From positions 1-30,484 of the forward strand of contig JAEZJJ010000012.1 of the NCBI GenBank assembly GCA_023436395.1: DNA of 30,484 nucleotides. The letters run 5' to 3'. The notes under the pieces are model-generated. The model searched no databases and was not told where the DNA came from. It was given only the letters and a program-made list of their open reading frames with translations. This document shows, in pieces, positions 15,834-24,863 of the stretch; positions within the stretch are counted from its first letter, which is position 1; the number at the start of each line of letters is the position of its first letter. The translations under genes were made by a program, and so were the position numbers. This stretch comes from Bacillota bacterium (lineage in GTDB: Bacteria > Bacillota > Clostridia > Lachnospirales > Cellulosilyticaceae).

Positions 15834-17648
15834 ATGTCTCTTTCAAAACAATCTAAAATAAGAAATTTTTCTATTATTGCCCATATTGATCATGGTAAAA
15901 GTACACTTGCGGACCGTATCATTCAAATGACAGGTACACTTACTGAACGTGAAATGCAAGCTCAAGTACTTGATAATATGGATTTAGAGAGAGAACGTGG
16001 TATTACTATTAAATCACAAGCTGTCAGGCTTGTTTATAAGGCTAAAGATGGAGAAGAGTATATCTTTAATTTAATTGATACTCCAGGTCATGTTGACTTT
16101 AATTATGAGGTATCTAGAAGCTTAGCAGCTTGTGAAGGTGCTGTATTAGTTGTAGACGCAGCTCAGGGCATTGAGGCACAAACACTTGCTAATGTGTATT
16201 TAGCTTTAGAACATGATTTAGAAATTATGCCAGTTATTAATAAAATTGATTTGCCAAGTGCTGACCCAGAACATGTCAAACACGAAATTGAAGATATCAT
16301 AGGTTTAGATGCCAGTCATGCACCACTCATTTCAGCAAAGACTGGACTAAATATAGAAGATGTATTGGAACAAATTGTAACACAAATTCCAGCACCAGTA
16401 GGGGATGTCTCAGCACCACTTAAAGCACTAATCTTTGATTCATTATATGATCCTTATAAGGGAGTTATTGTTTTCTGTAGAGTTAAAGAAGGTATGCTTA
16501 AACAAGGAATGCGCGTACGCATGATGGCTTCTAAAGCAGAATTTGAAGTTGTAGAAGTAGGTACATTTGGTGCTGGGCAATTTAGACCAAGTCAAGAGGG
16601 ATTAATTCCAGGAGAAGTAGGTTATTTTACGGCAAGTATTAAAAATGTAAAAGATACACATGTTGGAGATACTGTAACAGATGCAAATAATCTAGCAGCT
16701 GAACCTCTTCCAGGGTATAAGAAAGCAAATCCCATGGTTTATTGTGGTCTTTATCCAGCAGATGGTGCTAAATATGGGGATCTTCGTGATAGTTTAGAGA
16801 AACTTCAGCTTAATGATGCAGCACTTGTGTTTGAACCTGAAACATCAATTGCATTAGGTTTTGGTTTTAGATGTGGATTTCTTGGATTACTTCATATGGA
16901 AATTATTCAAGAGCGCCTAGAACGTGAATATAACCTAGATTTGGTAACAACAGCACCTAATGTTATTTACAAGGTGCACCAAACAAATGGTGAAGTCATT
17001 GAACTTTCTAATCCAGCCAATTTACCAGACCCATCCAATATCAAATATATGGAAGAACCTATGGTTGGTGCAAAAATCATTGTACCAACAGAGTATGTAG
17101 GTGCTGTTATGGAACTTTGCCAAGAGCGAAGGGGAATCTATTATGGAATGGAATATTTAGAAGCAACTAGAGTTGTATTAAATTATGATTTACCACTTAA
17201 TGAAATTATATATGATTTCTTTGATGCCCTTAAATCAAGAACAAGAGGCTATGCTTCTTTTGATTATGAGCTAAAGGGTTATCAAGAATCTAAACTTGTT
17301 AAATTAGATATTTTAGTAAATAAAGAGATTGTAGATGCCCTTTCTTTAATTGTACATGAAACAAGTGCAGTTCATAAAGGAAGAAAAATTGCAGAGAAAC
17401 TTAAGAAAGAGATTCCAAGACACTTATTTGAAATTCCTATTCAAGCGGCTGTTGGCAATAAAGTTATTGCCAGAGAAACCATTAGTGCAATGCGTAAGGA
17501 TGTACTTGCTAAATGCTATGGTGGAGATATTTCTCGTAAACGCAAACTATTAGAGAAACAAAAAGAAGGTAAAAAACGTATGCGTCAGGTAGGAAATGTG
17601 GAAGTACCACAAGAAGCTTTCATGAGTGTACTTAAATTGGATGAATAG
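15834..17648 (+). CDS. lepA: Elongation factor 4 (LepA), back-translocating GTPase
   Basis: LepA/EF4 is a ribosome-binding GTPase related to EF-G that acts in translation quality or 30S assembly. At 604 residues it has the standard length. The G domain shows FSIIAHIDHGKSTLADRI (P-loop), the switch II DTPGHVDFNYEVSRSLAACE and NKIDLPSADPE. Domains II, III and V follow, and the LepA-specific C-terminal domain contains KLDILVNKEIVDALSLIVHE and the basic tail with SRKRKLLEKQKEGKKRMRQV. AAGGAGGGG lies just ahead of the ATG. It is followed 11 bases later by hemW, an arrangement very common in Firmicutes. Confidence 0.97.
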   Translation: MSLSKQSKIRNFSIIAHIDHGKSTLADRIIQMTGTLTEREMQAQVLDNMDLERERGITIKSQAVRLVYKAKDGEEYIFNLIDTPGHVDFNYEVSRSLAACEGAVLVVDAAQGIEAQTLANVYLALEHDLEIMPVINKIDLPSADPEHVKHEIEDIIGLDASHAPLISAKTGLNIEDVLEQIVTQIPAPVGDVSAPLKALIFDSLYDPYKGVIVFCRVKEGMLKQGMRVRMMASKAEFEVVEVGTFGAGQFRPSQEGLIPGEVGYFTASIKNVKDTHVGDTVTDANNLAAEPLPGYKKANPMVYCGLYPADGAKYGDLRDSLEKLQLNDAALVFEPETSIALGFGFRCGFLGLLHMEIIQERLEREYNLDLVTTAPNVIYKVHQTNGEVIELSNPANLPDPSNIKYMEEPMVGAKIIVPTEYVGAVMELCQERRGIYYGMEYLEATRVVLNYDLPLNEIIYDFFDALKSRTRGYASFDYELKGYQESKLVKLDILVNKEIVDALSLIVHETSAVHKGRKIAEKLKKEIPRHLFEIPIQAAVGNKVIARETISAMRKDVLAKCYGGDISRKRKLLEKQKEGKKRMRQVGNVEVPQEAFMSVLKLDE

Positions 17649-17659
17649 AGGGACACACT

Positions 17660-18790
17660 ATGCTAATTGGACTTTATATCCATATTCCTTTTTGTGCATC
17701 CAAATGCTATTACTGTGATTTCTTATCTTTTAAAAAAGATGAAAAACAAGAAGCCTATATCGATGCACTCATTAAAGAAATGGAACAAACGGCAAAAAAC
17801 ATATCAAGTAGCACAACAATAAAGTCCATTTTTATAGGTGGTGGCACGCCAACTGTGCTACCACCCCTTTTATTGGACAAATTATTAAGTGGTATTACCA
17901 AGTATTTTAAACTAGAACCTTATGCGGAATGGACTATAGAAGCTAATCCAGGAACACTAGATCAAGATAAAATACAAGTTTTAAGTAAATACCCTATTAC
18001 GAGAATAAGTTTAGGATTACAAACAACACATGATGTACTTCTTAAAAACATAGGGCGTATGCATACTTTCGAAGATTGGAAAGAAAGTATAGAACTCATT
18101 AGGAAGTATACAACATGGGAAATTAATGCTGATTTAATGTTTGCACTTCCAGGGCAGACCATGGAAGATTTTAAACAAACACTTGAGAACGTTGTTAATT
18201 ATCACTTAGATCATTTATCTATTTATGCACTTATTATAGAAGAAAATACGCCTTTTTATGAATTGTATAAAGCAGGAAAACTGAAACATACTGAAGAGGA
18301 AGTAGATCGTAGTATGTATCATTATGCGCAATCTTATTTAAAAGAAAATGGGTACGAACAATATGAAATTTCAAATTGGTCAAAGCCTAATAAGCAATGT
18401 AGGCATAATGAAATATATTGGAAGTTAGAACCTTATATAGGTTTAGGGTTAGGTGCACATTCTTTTTTTGAAAATAGGAGATACTATAATGAGACAGAGA
18501 TAGAGAATTATATAGCTATGAATGGTAATCTTTCTTTATTAAGGAATGAGGAAGAATATTTAAATCAAGAAATGGCTATGCAGGAATATATGTTTCTAGG
18601 TCTTCGTCTATTAAAAGGAATTAAGATAAGTGATTTTGAAAAAAAATTTGGAATTAGTATATGGGAAGTATATAAAAAGCAATTAGAAAAGTGGATTAAG
18701 TATAATGTGCTTATAGAAGAGGAGGGAAGAATCTATTTATCCTTATATGGTTTAGATGTCTGTAATGAAGTTTTTTCTTCTTTTTTATAA
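17660..18790 (+). CDS. hemW: HemW-like radical SAM protein
   Basis: HemW proteins are radical SAM enzymes that bind heme and are implicated in heme delivery; they are often mislabelled as oxygen-independent coproporphyrinogen oxidase. The 376-residue product starts LIGLYIHIPFCASKCYYC, in which Cys12, Cys16 and Cys19 form the CxxxCxxC cluster site followed by DF, the HemW form rather than the CxC form of true HemN. The SAM-binding GGGTP (IFIGGGTPTVLPP) and the later motifs ISLGLQT and HLSIYALIIEENTPFY are present, as is the C-terminal HemW domain (CRHNEIYWKLEPYIGLGLGA). It lies 11 bases after lepA and is surely in that transcript. No heme synthesis genes are near. Confidence 0.92.
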   Translation: MLIGLYIHIPFCASKCYYCDFLSFKKDEKQEAYIDALIKEMEQTAKNISSSTTIKSIFIGGGTPTVLPPLLLDKLLSGITKYFKLEPYAEWTIEANPGTLDQDKIQVLSKYPITRISLGLQTTHDVLLKNIGRMHTFEDWKESIELIRKYTTWEINADLMFALPGQTMEDFKQTLENVVNYHLDHLSIYALIIEENTPFYELYKAGKLKHTEEEVDRSMYHYAQSYLKENGYEQYEISNWSKPNKQCRHNEIYWKLEPYIGLGLGAHSFFENRRYYNETEIENYIAMNGNLSLLRNEEEYLNQEMAMQEYMFLGLRLLKGIKISDFEKKFGISIWEVYKKQLEKWIKYNVLIEEEGRIYLSLYGLDVCNEVFSSFL

Positions 18791-18814
18791 ATCTAAAATT
18801 ATTCATATAGGATA

Positions 18815-18843
18815 TTGACAACTGGAAATATTAGTGATATCTT
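18815..18843 (+). promoter_or_regulatory. Sigma-A promoter of the hrcA-grpE-dnaK-dnaJ operon
   Basis: A perfect -35 TTGACA lies at 18815-18820. With a 17-base spacer the -10 is TATCTT (18838-18843), a 4-of-6 match. The predicted start site falls just ahead of or within the CIRCE operator, the usual arrangement for HrcA repression. Confidence 0.75.
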
Positions 18844-18853
18844 TAATTTATGG

Positions 18854-18880
18854 TTAGCACTCGTTAGTAGTGAGTGCTAA
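18854..18880 (+). promoter_or_regulatory. CIRCE operator (HrcA binding site)
   Basis: TTAGCACTC (18854-18862), nine bases, then GAGTGCTAA (18872-18880): an exact match to the CIRCE consensus. HrcA binds it as a dimer and represses the operon until heat or misfolded protein keeps GroEL from supporting HrcA. It is the only CIRCE element I see in the window. Confidence 0.97.
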
Positions 18881-18901
18881 CAAAAAGAAGGAAGTGATAG
18901 G

Positions 18902-19936
18902 ATGGATATAGATGGACGTAAGCTGAAGATACTTGAAGCAATTATTCAGGATTATATAGAAACTGGTGATCCTGTTGGTTCTAGAACTATTTCTAAAAAG
19001 TATGATTTAGGCATTAGTTCTGCTACTATTCGTAATGAAATGGCAGACTTAGAAGAGTTAGGCCTAATTATGCAACCCCACACTTCTGCAGGAAGAATTC
19101 CTTCTGATAAGGGGTATCGCCTTTATGTAGATGGCATGATGCAACGTACGCATATTGAACCTGAAATAGAAACAGTAATTTTGAATGTAATTAAAGAAAA
19201 AGTAACACGTATTGATACTTTAATAGAAGAAATAGCAAAGTTGATAGCGATGCTTACCAACTGTGCCACAATAGTTACAACACCTTCAATTACACAAGTG
19301 CGTATTAAGCACCTTCAGCTTGTTCCTATAGATGAATATTCAGTAGCATGTGTTATTGTAACAGATACAAATAGTGTGAAAAATCATGTTATACCTACAC
19401 CTAAGGCTATTGATTTCAATATGTGTAATGCATTAACCCATATCTTAAATGATAGTCTAAAAGGTAGTACACTTAGTCAAATCAGCTTAGAAAAAATTCG
19501 TTTATCTATTGAAGATAAAATGAAGGAATATGGTGATATTGCAGCAAGTGTACTGAAAGCTATTGATAAAAGTTTACAAGAAGATATGCCAGATATTTGC
19601 ATAAGAGGAGCTAATCATATTCTTGATTTTGATGAATTTATTAGTAAAGAAAAAGCAAGAGAACTATTTAAAGTTTTTGAAGAAAAACCTTATTTATTAC
19701 AGGTGCTTGATCATACCCCTCCGAATACGATTAATATTCGTATTGGAGAAGAAAATGTACTCACGCCGATGAAAGACTGTAGTGTAGTAACAACTAGCTA
19801 TAGCATAGGAGAGTATACATTGGGTAATATTGGGATTATTGGACCAACACGTATGGATTATGGGCAGGTTGTTTCAGTACTTGAATATGTTTCTCATCAT
19901 ATAACAAATATACTAAGGGAAATGAATGATTCTTAA
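18902..19936 (+). CDS. hrcA: Heat-inducible transcription repressor HrcA
   Basis: HrcA represses class I heat-shock genes by binding CIRCE, and a perfect CIRCE element lies 21 bases upstream, so the gene is self-regulated. The 344-residue product has an N-terminal winged helix (LDGRKLKILEAII-like start, DYIETGDPVGSRTISKKYDL, SSATIRNEMADLEELGLI, HTSAGRIPSDKGYRLYVD), a central GAF-like dimerisation region, and the C-terminal IGIIGPTRMDYGQVVSVLEY signature. GAAGGAAG precedes the ATG. It leads the operon hrcA-grpE-dnaK-dnaJ, the classic Clostridia order. Confidence 0.97.
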   Translation: MDIDGRKLKILEAIIQDYIETGDPVGSRTISKKYDLGISSATIRNEMADLEELGLIMQPHTSAGRIPSDKGYRLYVDGMMQRTHIEPEIETVILNVIKEKVTRIDTLIEEIAKLIAMLTNCATIVTTPSITQVRIKHLQLVPIDEYSVACVIVTDTNSVKNHVIPTPKAIDFNMCNALTHILNDSLKGSTLSQISLEKIRLSIEDKMKEYGDIAASVLKAIDKSLQEDMPDICIRGANHILDFDEFISKEKARELFKVFEEKPYLLQVLDHTPPNTINIRIGEENVLTPMKDCSVVTTSYSIGEYTLGNIGIIGPTRMDYGQVVSVLEYVSHHITNILREMNDS

Positions 19937-19953
19937 TATGAAAGGGTGAAATC

Positions 19954-20526
19954 ATGGAAGAAAATAATAAAATGGATGAAGTACTAGAGGCTGAACAGAC
20001 ATCCGAGTTAGAAGAAGCTACAGATGATGAGGTAGTAGAGAAAATCAAAGAAGCTACTGAAGAAGATGCTACTGAAGAAGATGTTGAAGAGGCTCAAGTA
20101 GATTCATCTGATAAGGCGGCGGAATACTTAGAACGTCTACAACGTCTTATGGCTGAATTTGATAACTATAGAAAACGTAGTGAAAAAGAAAAAGCAGATA
20201 GCTATGATTTTGCAGTGAGTAATACTGTAGCAGAGTTATTGCCAATAGTTGATAATTTTGAACGTGCACTCCAGGTGGAAAGTAATGATAAAAACTTTTA
20301 TACAGGTGTTCAGATGATTTATAAACAACTTATGGGAATACTTGAGAAACTACATGTTACACCAATTGAAGCAGAAGGTAATGAATTTGACCCAAATCTT
20401 CACAATGCAATTATGCACATAGATGATGAAGCATATGGGGAAAATATCATTGTGAAAGAAATGCAAAAAGGTTATTTATATAAAGAAAAAGTGATTAGAC
20501 ATAGTGTAGTCCAAGTAGCAAATTAA
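19954..20526 (+). CDS. grpE: GrpE nucleotide exchange factor
   Basis: GrpE releases ADP from DnaK and thereby resets the chaperone cycle. The 190-residue product has a long acidic N-terminal segment rich in Glu and Asp (about 1-55), then a coiled coil (AAEYLERLQRLMAEFDNYRK), and the C-terminal beta domain with GVQMIYKQLMGILEKLHVTP and ending VIRHSVVQVAN. All family signatures are visible. AAAGGGTG precedes the ATG, 17 bases after the hrcA stop. The acidic tail is longer than in many homologues but of a type common in this family. Confidence 0.96.
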   Translation: MEENNKMDEVLEAEQTSELEEATDDEVVEKIKEATEEDATEEDVEEAQVDSSDKAAEYLERLQRLMAEFDNYRKRSEKEKADSYDFAVSNTVAELLPIVDNFERALQVESNDKNFYTGVQMIYKQLMGILEKLHVTPIEAEGNEFDPNLHNAIMHIDDEAYGENIIVKEMQKGYLYKEKVIRHSVVQVAN

Positions 20527-20544
20527 TAATAGGAGGAAATAATC

Positions 20545-22386
20545 ATGGGAAAAATTATAGGAATCGATTTAGGAACAACAAATTCTTGTGTATCTGTAAT
20601 GGAAGGTGGAAAACCAGTTGTTATTGTTAATGCTGATGGAAACAGAACAACACCATCTGTTGTAGGGTTTAGTAAAACAGGTGAAAGACTAGTAGGTGAT
20701 GTTGCTAAACGTCAAGCAGTTACAAATCATGATAGAACAGTCATTTCAATTAAAAGACATATGGGTACTGATTACAAAGTAAATATTGATGATAAAGCTT
20801 TTTCACCACAGGAAATTTCTGCAATTATTCTTCAAAAATTAAAAGCTGATGCAGAAGCTCACCTTGGTGAGGCCGTAACAGAAGCAGTAATTACTGTACC
20901 TGCATACTTTACTGATAGTCAACGTCAAGCTACAAAAGATGCAGGGCGTATTGCTGGACTTGATGTAAAACGTATTATTAATGAACCAACAGCAGCGGCT
21001 CTTGCTTATGGACTTGATAATGAACATGAGCAAAAGATTATGGTTTATGACCTTGGTGGTGGGACATTTGACGTATCTGTAATTGACATAGGAGATGGCG
21101 TTATTGAAGTACTTGCAACAAGTGGTGACAATCATTTAGGTGGAGATGACTTTGACCAAAAAATTATCGATCATTTAGTATCTGAATTTAAAAAACAAGA
21201 AGGTATAGATCTTTCAACTGATAAAGTAGCAATGCAACGCTTAAAGGAAGCTGCTGAAACTGCTAAGAAAGAACTTTCTCAAAAAACAAGTGCTAATGTA
21301 CTTATTCCATTTATTTGCGCAGGTGGTCAAAGTTTAGATGTGACTATTACACGTGCTCAATTTGATCAACTTACAGCTGATTTAGTAGAAAGAACAATGG
21401 GACCAGTAAGAACAGCTCTTAGTGATGCAGGTCTTAATGCTTCTGAGCTTGATAAAGTATTATTAGTTGGTGGTTCAACACGTATCCCAGCAGTTCAAGA
21501 TGCTGTAAAACGTATTACAGGAAAAGAGCCATTTAAAGGAATTAATCCAGATGAATGTGTTGCTGTAGGTGCAGCTATTCAAGGTGGTAAACTTTCAGGA
21601 GAAGCTGGTTCAGGTGATATTCTTCTTCTTGATGTAACACCTCTTACGCTTGGTATTGAAACGATGGGTGGTGTAGCAACACCAGTTATTCCAAGAAATA
21701 CTACTATTCCTACTAAGAAATCACAAGTGTTCTCAACAGCAGCAGATAATCAGCCAGCGGTAGATATTCACGTTGTTCAAGGTGAAAGACCAATGGCTCA
21801 TGATAATAAAACACTTGGTAACTTTAAATTAGATGGTATTATGCCAGCTCCACGTGGTGTACCACAAATCGAAGTAACATTTGATATTGATGCAAACGGT
21901 ATTGTAAAAGTATCTGCTAAAGATCTTGGTACAGGAAAAGAGCAACATATCACTATTACAGCAAGTACAAACCTTAGTGATGAGGAAATCAACAAAGCTG
22001 TGAAAGAAGCTGAGCAATTTGCAGCAGAAGATAAAAAACGTAAAGAAGCAATTGATGTAAAGAATGAAGCAGATAGCATGATATTCCAAACAGAAAAAAT
22101 GCTTAAAGACATGGAAGAAAAATTAGAGGCTGATGATAAAGCTAAAATTGATGCAGCACTTACAAAGTTAAAAGAACTTAATGATAAAGCTATAGCTGGT
22201 GCAATGACAGAAGAGCAAGTAGCTGAGCTTAAAGCTGCTAAAGAAGAGTTAACAACAGTATTCTATGGCATTTCTGAAAAATTATATAGCCAAGCTGCAC
22301 CAGATATGGGGGCACAAGATCCAAATGCTGCTAGTGGTAGTGCAAAAGATGACGATGTCATTGACGCTGATTTCAAAGAAGAATAA
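20545..22386 (+). CDS. dnaK: Chaperone DnaK (Hsp70)
   Basis: DnaK is the ATP-dependent Hsp70 chaperone. The 613-residue protein begins MGKIIGIDLGTTNSCVSVME, the phosphate-binding loop, and has the further ATPase motifs VYDLGGGTFDVSVIDIG and VLLVGGSTRIPAVQDAV. The substrate-binding domain starts around 385 (DVTPLTLGIETMGG), followed by the helical lid and a C-terminal tail that ends DDDVIDADFKEE, close to the usual EEVD-like bacterial ending. AGGAGG lies ahead of the ATG. Codon choice looks more even and translation-optimised than in most neighbours, as expected for an abundant protein. Confidence 0.98.
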   Translation: MGKIIGIDLGTTNSCVSVMEGGKPVVIVNADGNRTTPSVVGFSKTGERLVGDVAKRQAVTNHDRTVISIKRHMGTDYKVNIDDKAFSPQEISAIILQKLKADAEAHLGEAVTEAVITVPAYFTDSQRQATKDAGRIAGLDVKRIINEPTAAALAYGLDNEHEQKIMVYDLGGGTFDVSVIDIGDGVIEVLATSGDNHLGGDDFDQKIIDHLVSEFKKQEGIDLSTDKVAMQRLKEAAETAKKELSQKTSANVLIPFICAGGQSLDVTITRAQFDQLTADLVERTMGPVRTALSDAGLNASELDKVLLVGGSTRIPAVQDAVKRITGKEPFKGINPDECVAVGAAIQGGKLSGEAGSGDILLLDVTPLTLGIETMGGVATPVIPRNTTIPTKKSQVFSTAADNQPAVDIHVVQGERPMAHDNKTLGNFKLDGIMPAPRGVPQIEVTFDIDANGIVKVSAKDLGTGKEQHITITASTNLSDEEINKAVKEAEQFAAEDKKRKEAIDVKNEADSMIFQTEKMLKDMEEKLEADDKAKIDAALTKLKELNDKAIAGAMTEEQVAELKAAKEELTTVFYGISEKLYSQAAPDMGAQDPNAASGSAKDDDVIDADFKEE

Positions 22387-22397
22387 AATAATTTAAT

Positions 22398-22432
22398 GAA
22401 ACGGTCAAAGAGGACATCTCTTTGACTGTTTC
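22398..22432 (+). terminator. Hairpin between dnaK and dnaJ, probable partial terminator or RNA-processing site
   Basis: Positions 22398-22412 pair with 22418-22432: 15 base pairs with one G-U, around a 5-base loop. There is no good run of Ts after it (CTGTGTTC follows), so complete termination is unlikely. A role in lowering dnaJ expression or protecting the dnaK end of the message is an inference. Confidence 0.6.
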
Positions 22433-22483
22433 TGTGTTCAATTTAATAGTAAATATAAATATTTAATAGTGGTGGTGAAAAGC

Positions 22484-23638
22484 GTGGATAAAAGAGATTA
22501 TTATGAGGTCTTGGGTATTAGTAAGTCTGCTCAGGATTCAGAAATAAAAAGGGCTTATAGAAAATTAGCAAAGCAGTATCATCCAGATGCTAACCCAGAT
22601 AATAAAGAGGCAGAGGCAAAGTTTAAAGAAGTAACAGAAGCCTATGAGGTGTTAAGTGATGCAGATAAAAAAGCAGCTTATGATCGTTATGGGCACGCCG
22701 CCTTTGAACAAGGTGGTGGTGCAGGAGCCGGTGGTTTTGGTGGTTTTGGCGGCTTTGGTGGCTTTGATGGAGATATTGATTTAGGAGATATTTTAAATGG
22801 CATGTTTGGTGGTGGTTTTAGTGGAGGTAGTGGACGTAGACGTCCAAGAGGTCCTAGGCCAGGAGCTGATATCAGGCAGACTATTCAAATTACCTTTGAA
22901 GAAGCTGCTTTTGGATGTGAAAAAGAGCTTTCTATTAATACATCTGAAATTTGTAGTACATGTAATGGTACAAAAGCTAAGCCTGGCACTTCTACTTCAA
23001 CCTGTAGTAAATGTGGGGGGACAGGACGTGTCGTAGTTACTCAACGTACCATTATGGGAATGATGCAAACAGAACAAATGTGTGATGTTTGTCAAGGAGA
23101 AGGTAAGGTCATTAAAGAGAAATGTACAACATGTCATGGACATGGTAAGGTAAGAACGGTTAAAAAAGTAACCGTATCAATACCAGCAGGTATTGATCAT
23201 GGTCAAACACTTCGTGTATCAGGTAAAGGTGAAGCAGGCGATCCTGGAGCGCCAGCAGGAGATCTGCTTGTCACTGTTTCTGTTAAATCGCATCAAGTAT
23301 TTGAACGTCGTGGGCAAGATGTCTATATGCGTATGCCAATTAGTTTTACTCAGGCAGCACTGGGAGCAGAACTTTCTATACCAACATTAGATGGTAATGT
23401 TAAATTCACAATTCAAGCTGGAACACAAACCTCTTCTAAATTTAGATTACAAGGAAAAGGTATTCCAAGTCTACGTAATAGTAAACAAAGAGGGGATCAA
23501 TATGTAGAAGTATATGTTGTTGTACCTAAGAATTTATCAGAAAAGCAAAAGAGCATTTTAAGAGAGTTTGAGCCAGAAGCAGGAGAGCAAGCGGAAGAAT
23601 CGAAAAAAGGTTGGCAACATATTTTTAAAAAGAAGTAG
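22484..23638 (+). CDS. dnaJ: Chaperone DnaJ (Hsp40, type I)
   Basis: DnaJ delivers substrates to DnaK and stimulates its ATPase. The roughly 384-residue protein has the J domain with the HPD motif (KQYHPDANPDNKEAE), a Gly/Phe-rich linker (FGGFGGFGGFGGF-type repeats), four CxxCxGxG zinc-binding repeats (first CSTCNGTKA, then CSKCGGTG, CDVCQGEG, CTTCHGHG), and the C-terminal substrate-binding domains. I place the start at GTG 22484, giving MDKRDYYEVLG, which matches the normal DnaJ beginning; GTG codons at 22469, 22472 and 22475 would overlap the GGTGG sequence that probably serves as ribosome binding site. It closes the heat-shock operon. Confidence 0.96.
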   Translation: MDKRDYYEVLGISKSAQDSEIKRAYRKLAKQYHPDANPDNKEAEAKFKEVTEAYEVLSDADKKAAYDRYGHAAFEQGGGAGAGGFGGFGGFGGFDGDIDLGDILNGMFGGGFSGGSGRRRPRGPRPGADIRQTIQITFEEAAFGCEKELSINTSEICSTCNGTKAKPGTSTSTCSKCGGTGRVVVTQRTIMGMMQTEQMCDVCQGEGKVIKEKCTTCHGHGKVRTVKKVTVSIPAGIDHGQTLRVSGKGEAGDPGAPAGDLLVTVSVKSHQVFERRGQDVYMRMPISFTQAALGAELSIPTLDGNVKFTIQAGTQTSSKFRLQGKGIPSLRNSKQRGDQYVEVYVVVPKNLSEKQKSILREFEPEAGEQAEESKKGWQHIFKKK

Positions 23639-23662
23639 TTATAATGATTAACAAGGATGTGA

Positions 23663-23704
23663 AAAGGCTATACATTTGATACGCTTCAAAGGTATAGCCT
23701 TTAA
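23663..23704 (+). terminator. Terminator after dnaJ
   Basis: An 11-bp perfect stem pairs 23663-23673 with 23692-23702, and an inner TTTGA/TCAAA pairing extends it. The T-tract that follows is short (CCTTTAATT), so strength is moderate. The next 115 bases to the prmA promoter are very AT-rich and show nothing I can name. Confidence 0.65.
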
Positions 23705-23819
23705 TTCATATTCATAATAAGTATAAAAGTAATCTATCTAGTTATAAAATTATTATATACAATAAATCACATCCAAATTTCTAAAATAAGGCATGAATCA
23801 TACAAAAACAGGACATAAC

Positions 23820-23848
23820 TTGAAATATAAAATACTTTCACTTATAAT
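23820..23848 (+). promoter_or_regulatory. Sigma-A promoter for prmA-rsmE-cheY-like operon
   Basis: TTGAAA at 23820-23825 and a perfect TATAAT at 23843-23848 are exactly 17 bases apart, and the prmA start codon lies 33 bases further on. Confidence 0.85.
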
Positions 23849-23880
23849 ATGAACTATTAAAGATAAATGGAGATAAAATA

Positions 23881-24852
23881 ATGAATTGGTTAGAAGTAAC
23901 GATAGACACATCTAAGCAGGGCTTAGAATCAATTACGGGTATACTATTACAATTAGGAGTGACGGGATTTGTTATCCAAGATCCAGATGATTTTGATGAG
24001 TTTTTAACATATCAAGGTAAAACTTGGGATTACATGGATGAAGATATGGAAAAACTTAAAAATTGTTCCACAAATATAAAATTTTACTTGGCAGAGAATA
24101 TGCAAGGTCAAGAAACTTTCAAAGAAATTAAGAATATATTAGAGCGCCTAAAAGTTTCTGCAGAAGGCAATGAGTATGGCTCTTTAGAAATGACTATTGG
24201 AAATGTTAATGAAGAAGATTGGGCAAATAACTGGAAAAAATATTTTAAACCTTTTAATGTAGGAGAAAGGTTTGTTATTAAACCTACATGGGAAACTTAC
24301 GATGATAAAACAAATCGTATGATTCTAGAAATTGATCCTAATTCTTCTTTTGGAACTGGTCAACATTATACTACTCAATTATGTATTGAGCAATTAGAAA
24401 CTATTATTAAGCCCGGAATGCAGATTTTGGATATGGGATGTGGGAGTGGCATTTTATCAATAGCTGCACTTTTATTAGGGGCATCACATGTTACAGCTGT
24501 AGATATTGATCAAAACTCTGTAGATATTGCAAAAGCTAATTTTATCCAAAATGGGATAAAAGAAAAGAATTTTTCATTATACTGTGGGGATGTTATCACA
24601 AATAATCAATTATCTAATGCAATTGGACAAGGATACTATGATGTGGTAGTAGCTAATATTGTGGCAGACATTATCATTGCAATGAAAGATATCTTGAAAC
24701 AATTTTTAATACCTGGGGGCATACTTATTGCTTCAGGTATTATAGGGGATCGTGGTGATGAGGTAAAAGAACATCTTAAAAGTGTAGGATTCAAAATAAG
24801 TCATATTACAGAAAAAAATGATTGGATAGCTATTTCAGCTGAGATTAAGTAA
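23881..24852 (+). CDS. prmA: Ribosomal protein L11 methyltransferase
   Basis: PrmA methylates ribosomal protein L11 using S-adenosylmethionine. The 323-residue product has an N-terminal L11-recognition domain (WLEVTIDTSKQGLESITGIL), then the family motif EEDWANNWKKYFKPFNVGER, IDPNSSFGTGQHYTTQLCIE and the SAM-binding site ILDMGCGSGILSIAALLLGA, followed by VVANIVADIIIAM. The length is typical of Firmicutes PrmA. ATG at 23881 follows TGGAGATA. It directly precedes rsmE, an order conserved widely after dnaJ in this phylum. Confidence 0.95.
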   Translation: MNWLEVTIDTSKQGLESITGILLQLGVTGFVIQDPDDFDEFLTYQGKTWDYMDEDMEKLKNCSTNIKFYLAENMQGQETFKEIKNILERLKVSAEGNEYGSLEMTIGNVNEEDWANNWKKYFKPFNVGERFVIKPTWETYDDKTNRMILEIDPNSSFGTGQHYTTQLCIEQLETIIKPGMQILDMGCGSGILSIAALLLGASHVTAVDIDQNSVDIAKANFIQNGIKEKNFSLYCGDVITNNQLSNAIGQGYYDVVVANIVADIIIAMKDILKQFLIPGGILIASGIIGDRGDEVKEHLKSVGFKISHITEKNDWIAISAEIK

Positions 24853-24863
24853 GAGGGTGGATT

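Noticed and set aside
17660..18790. Annotation as oxygen-independent coproporphyrinogen oxidase HemN
   Set aside because: The cluster motif is CxxxCxxC followed by DF, without the extra Cys of true HemN, and the gene is next to lepA, which is the HemW position.
20839..21135. A 98-codon open frame on the minus strand inside dnaK (and similar ones at 21798-22112 and 21829-22089)
   Set aside because: They lie fully within the well-supported dnaK gene, have no ribosome binding site or family resemblance, and owe their length to dnaK codon composition.
22725..22835. Repetitive GGTGG/TTTGG-type sequence that resembles a DNA repeat array
   Set aside because: It encodes the Gly/Phe-rich linker of DnaJ; the repetition follows from the protein sequence.
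22797..23036. Plus-strand 79-codon frame in another phase of dnaJ
   Set aside because: It is a shadow of the Gly-rich and zinc-finger coding region; it has a Val/Leu-biased product and no own signals.
23703..23819. Possible small RNA or riboswitch in the AT-rich gap before prmA
   Set aside because: I found no paired structure beyond the dnaJ terminator, no known riboswitch core, and no promoter other than the one that serves prmA.
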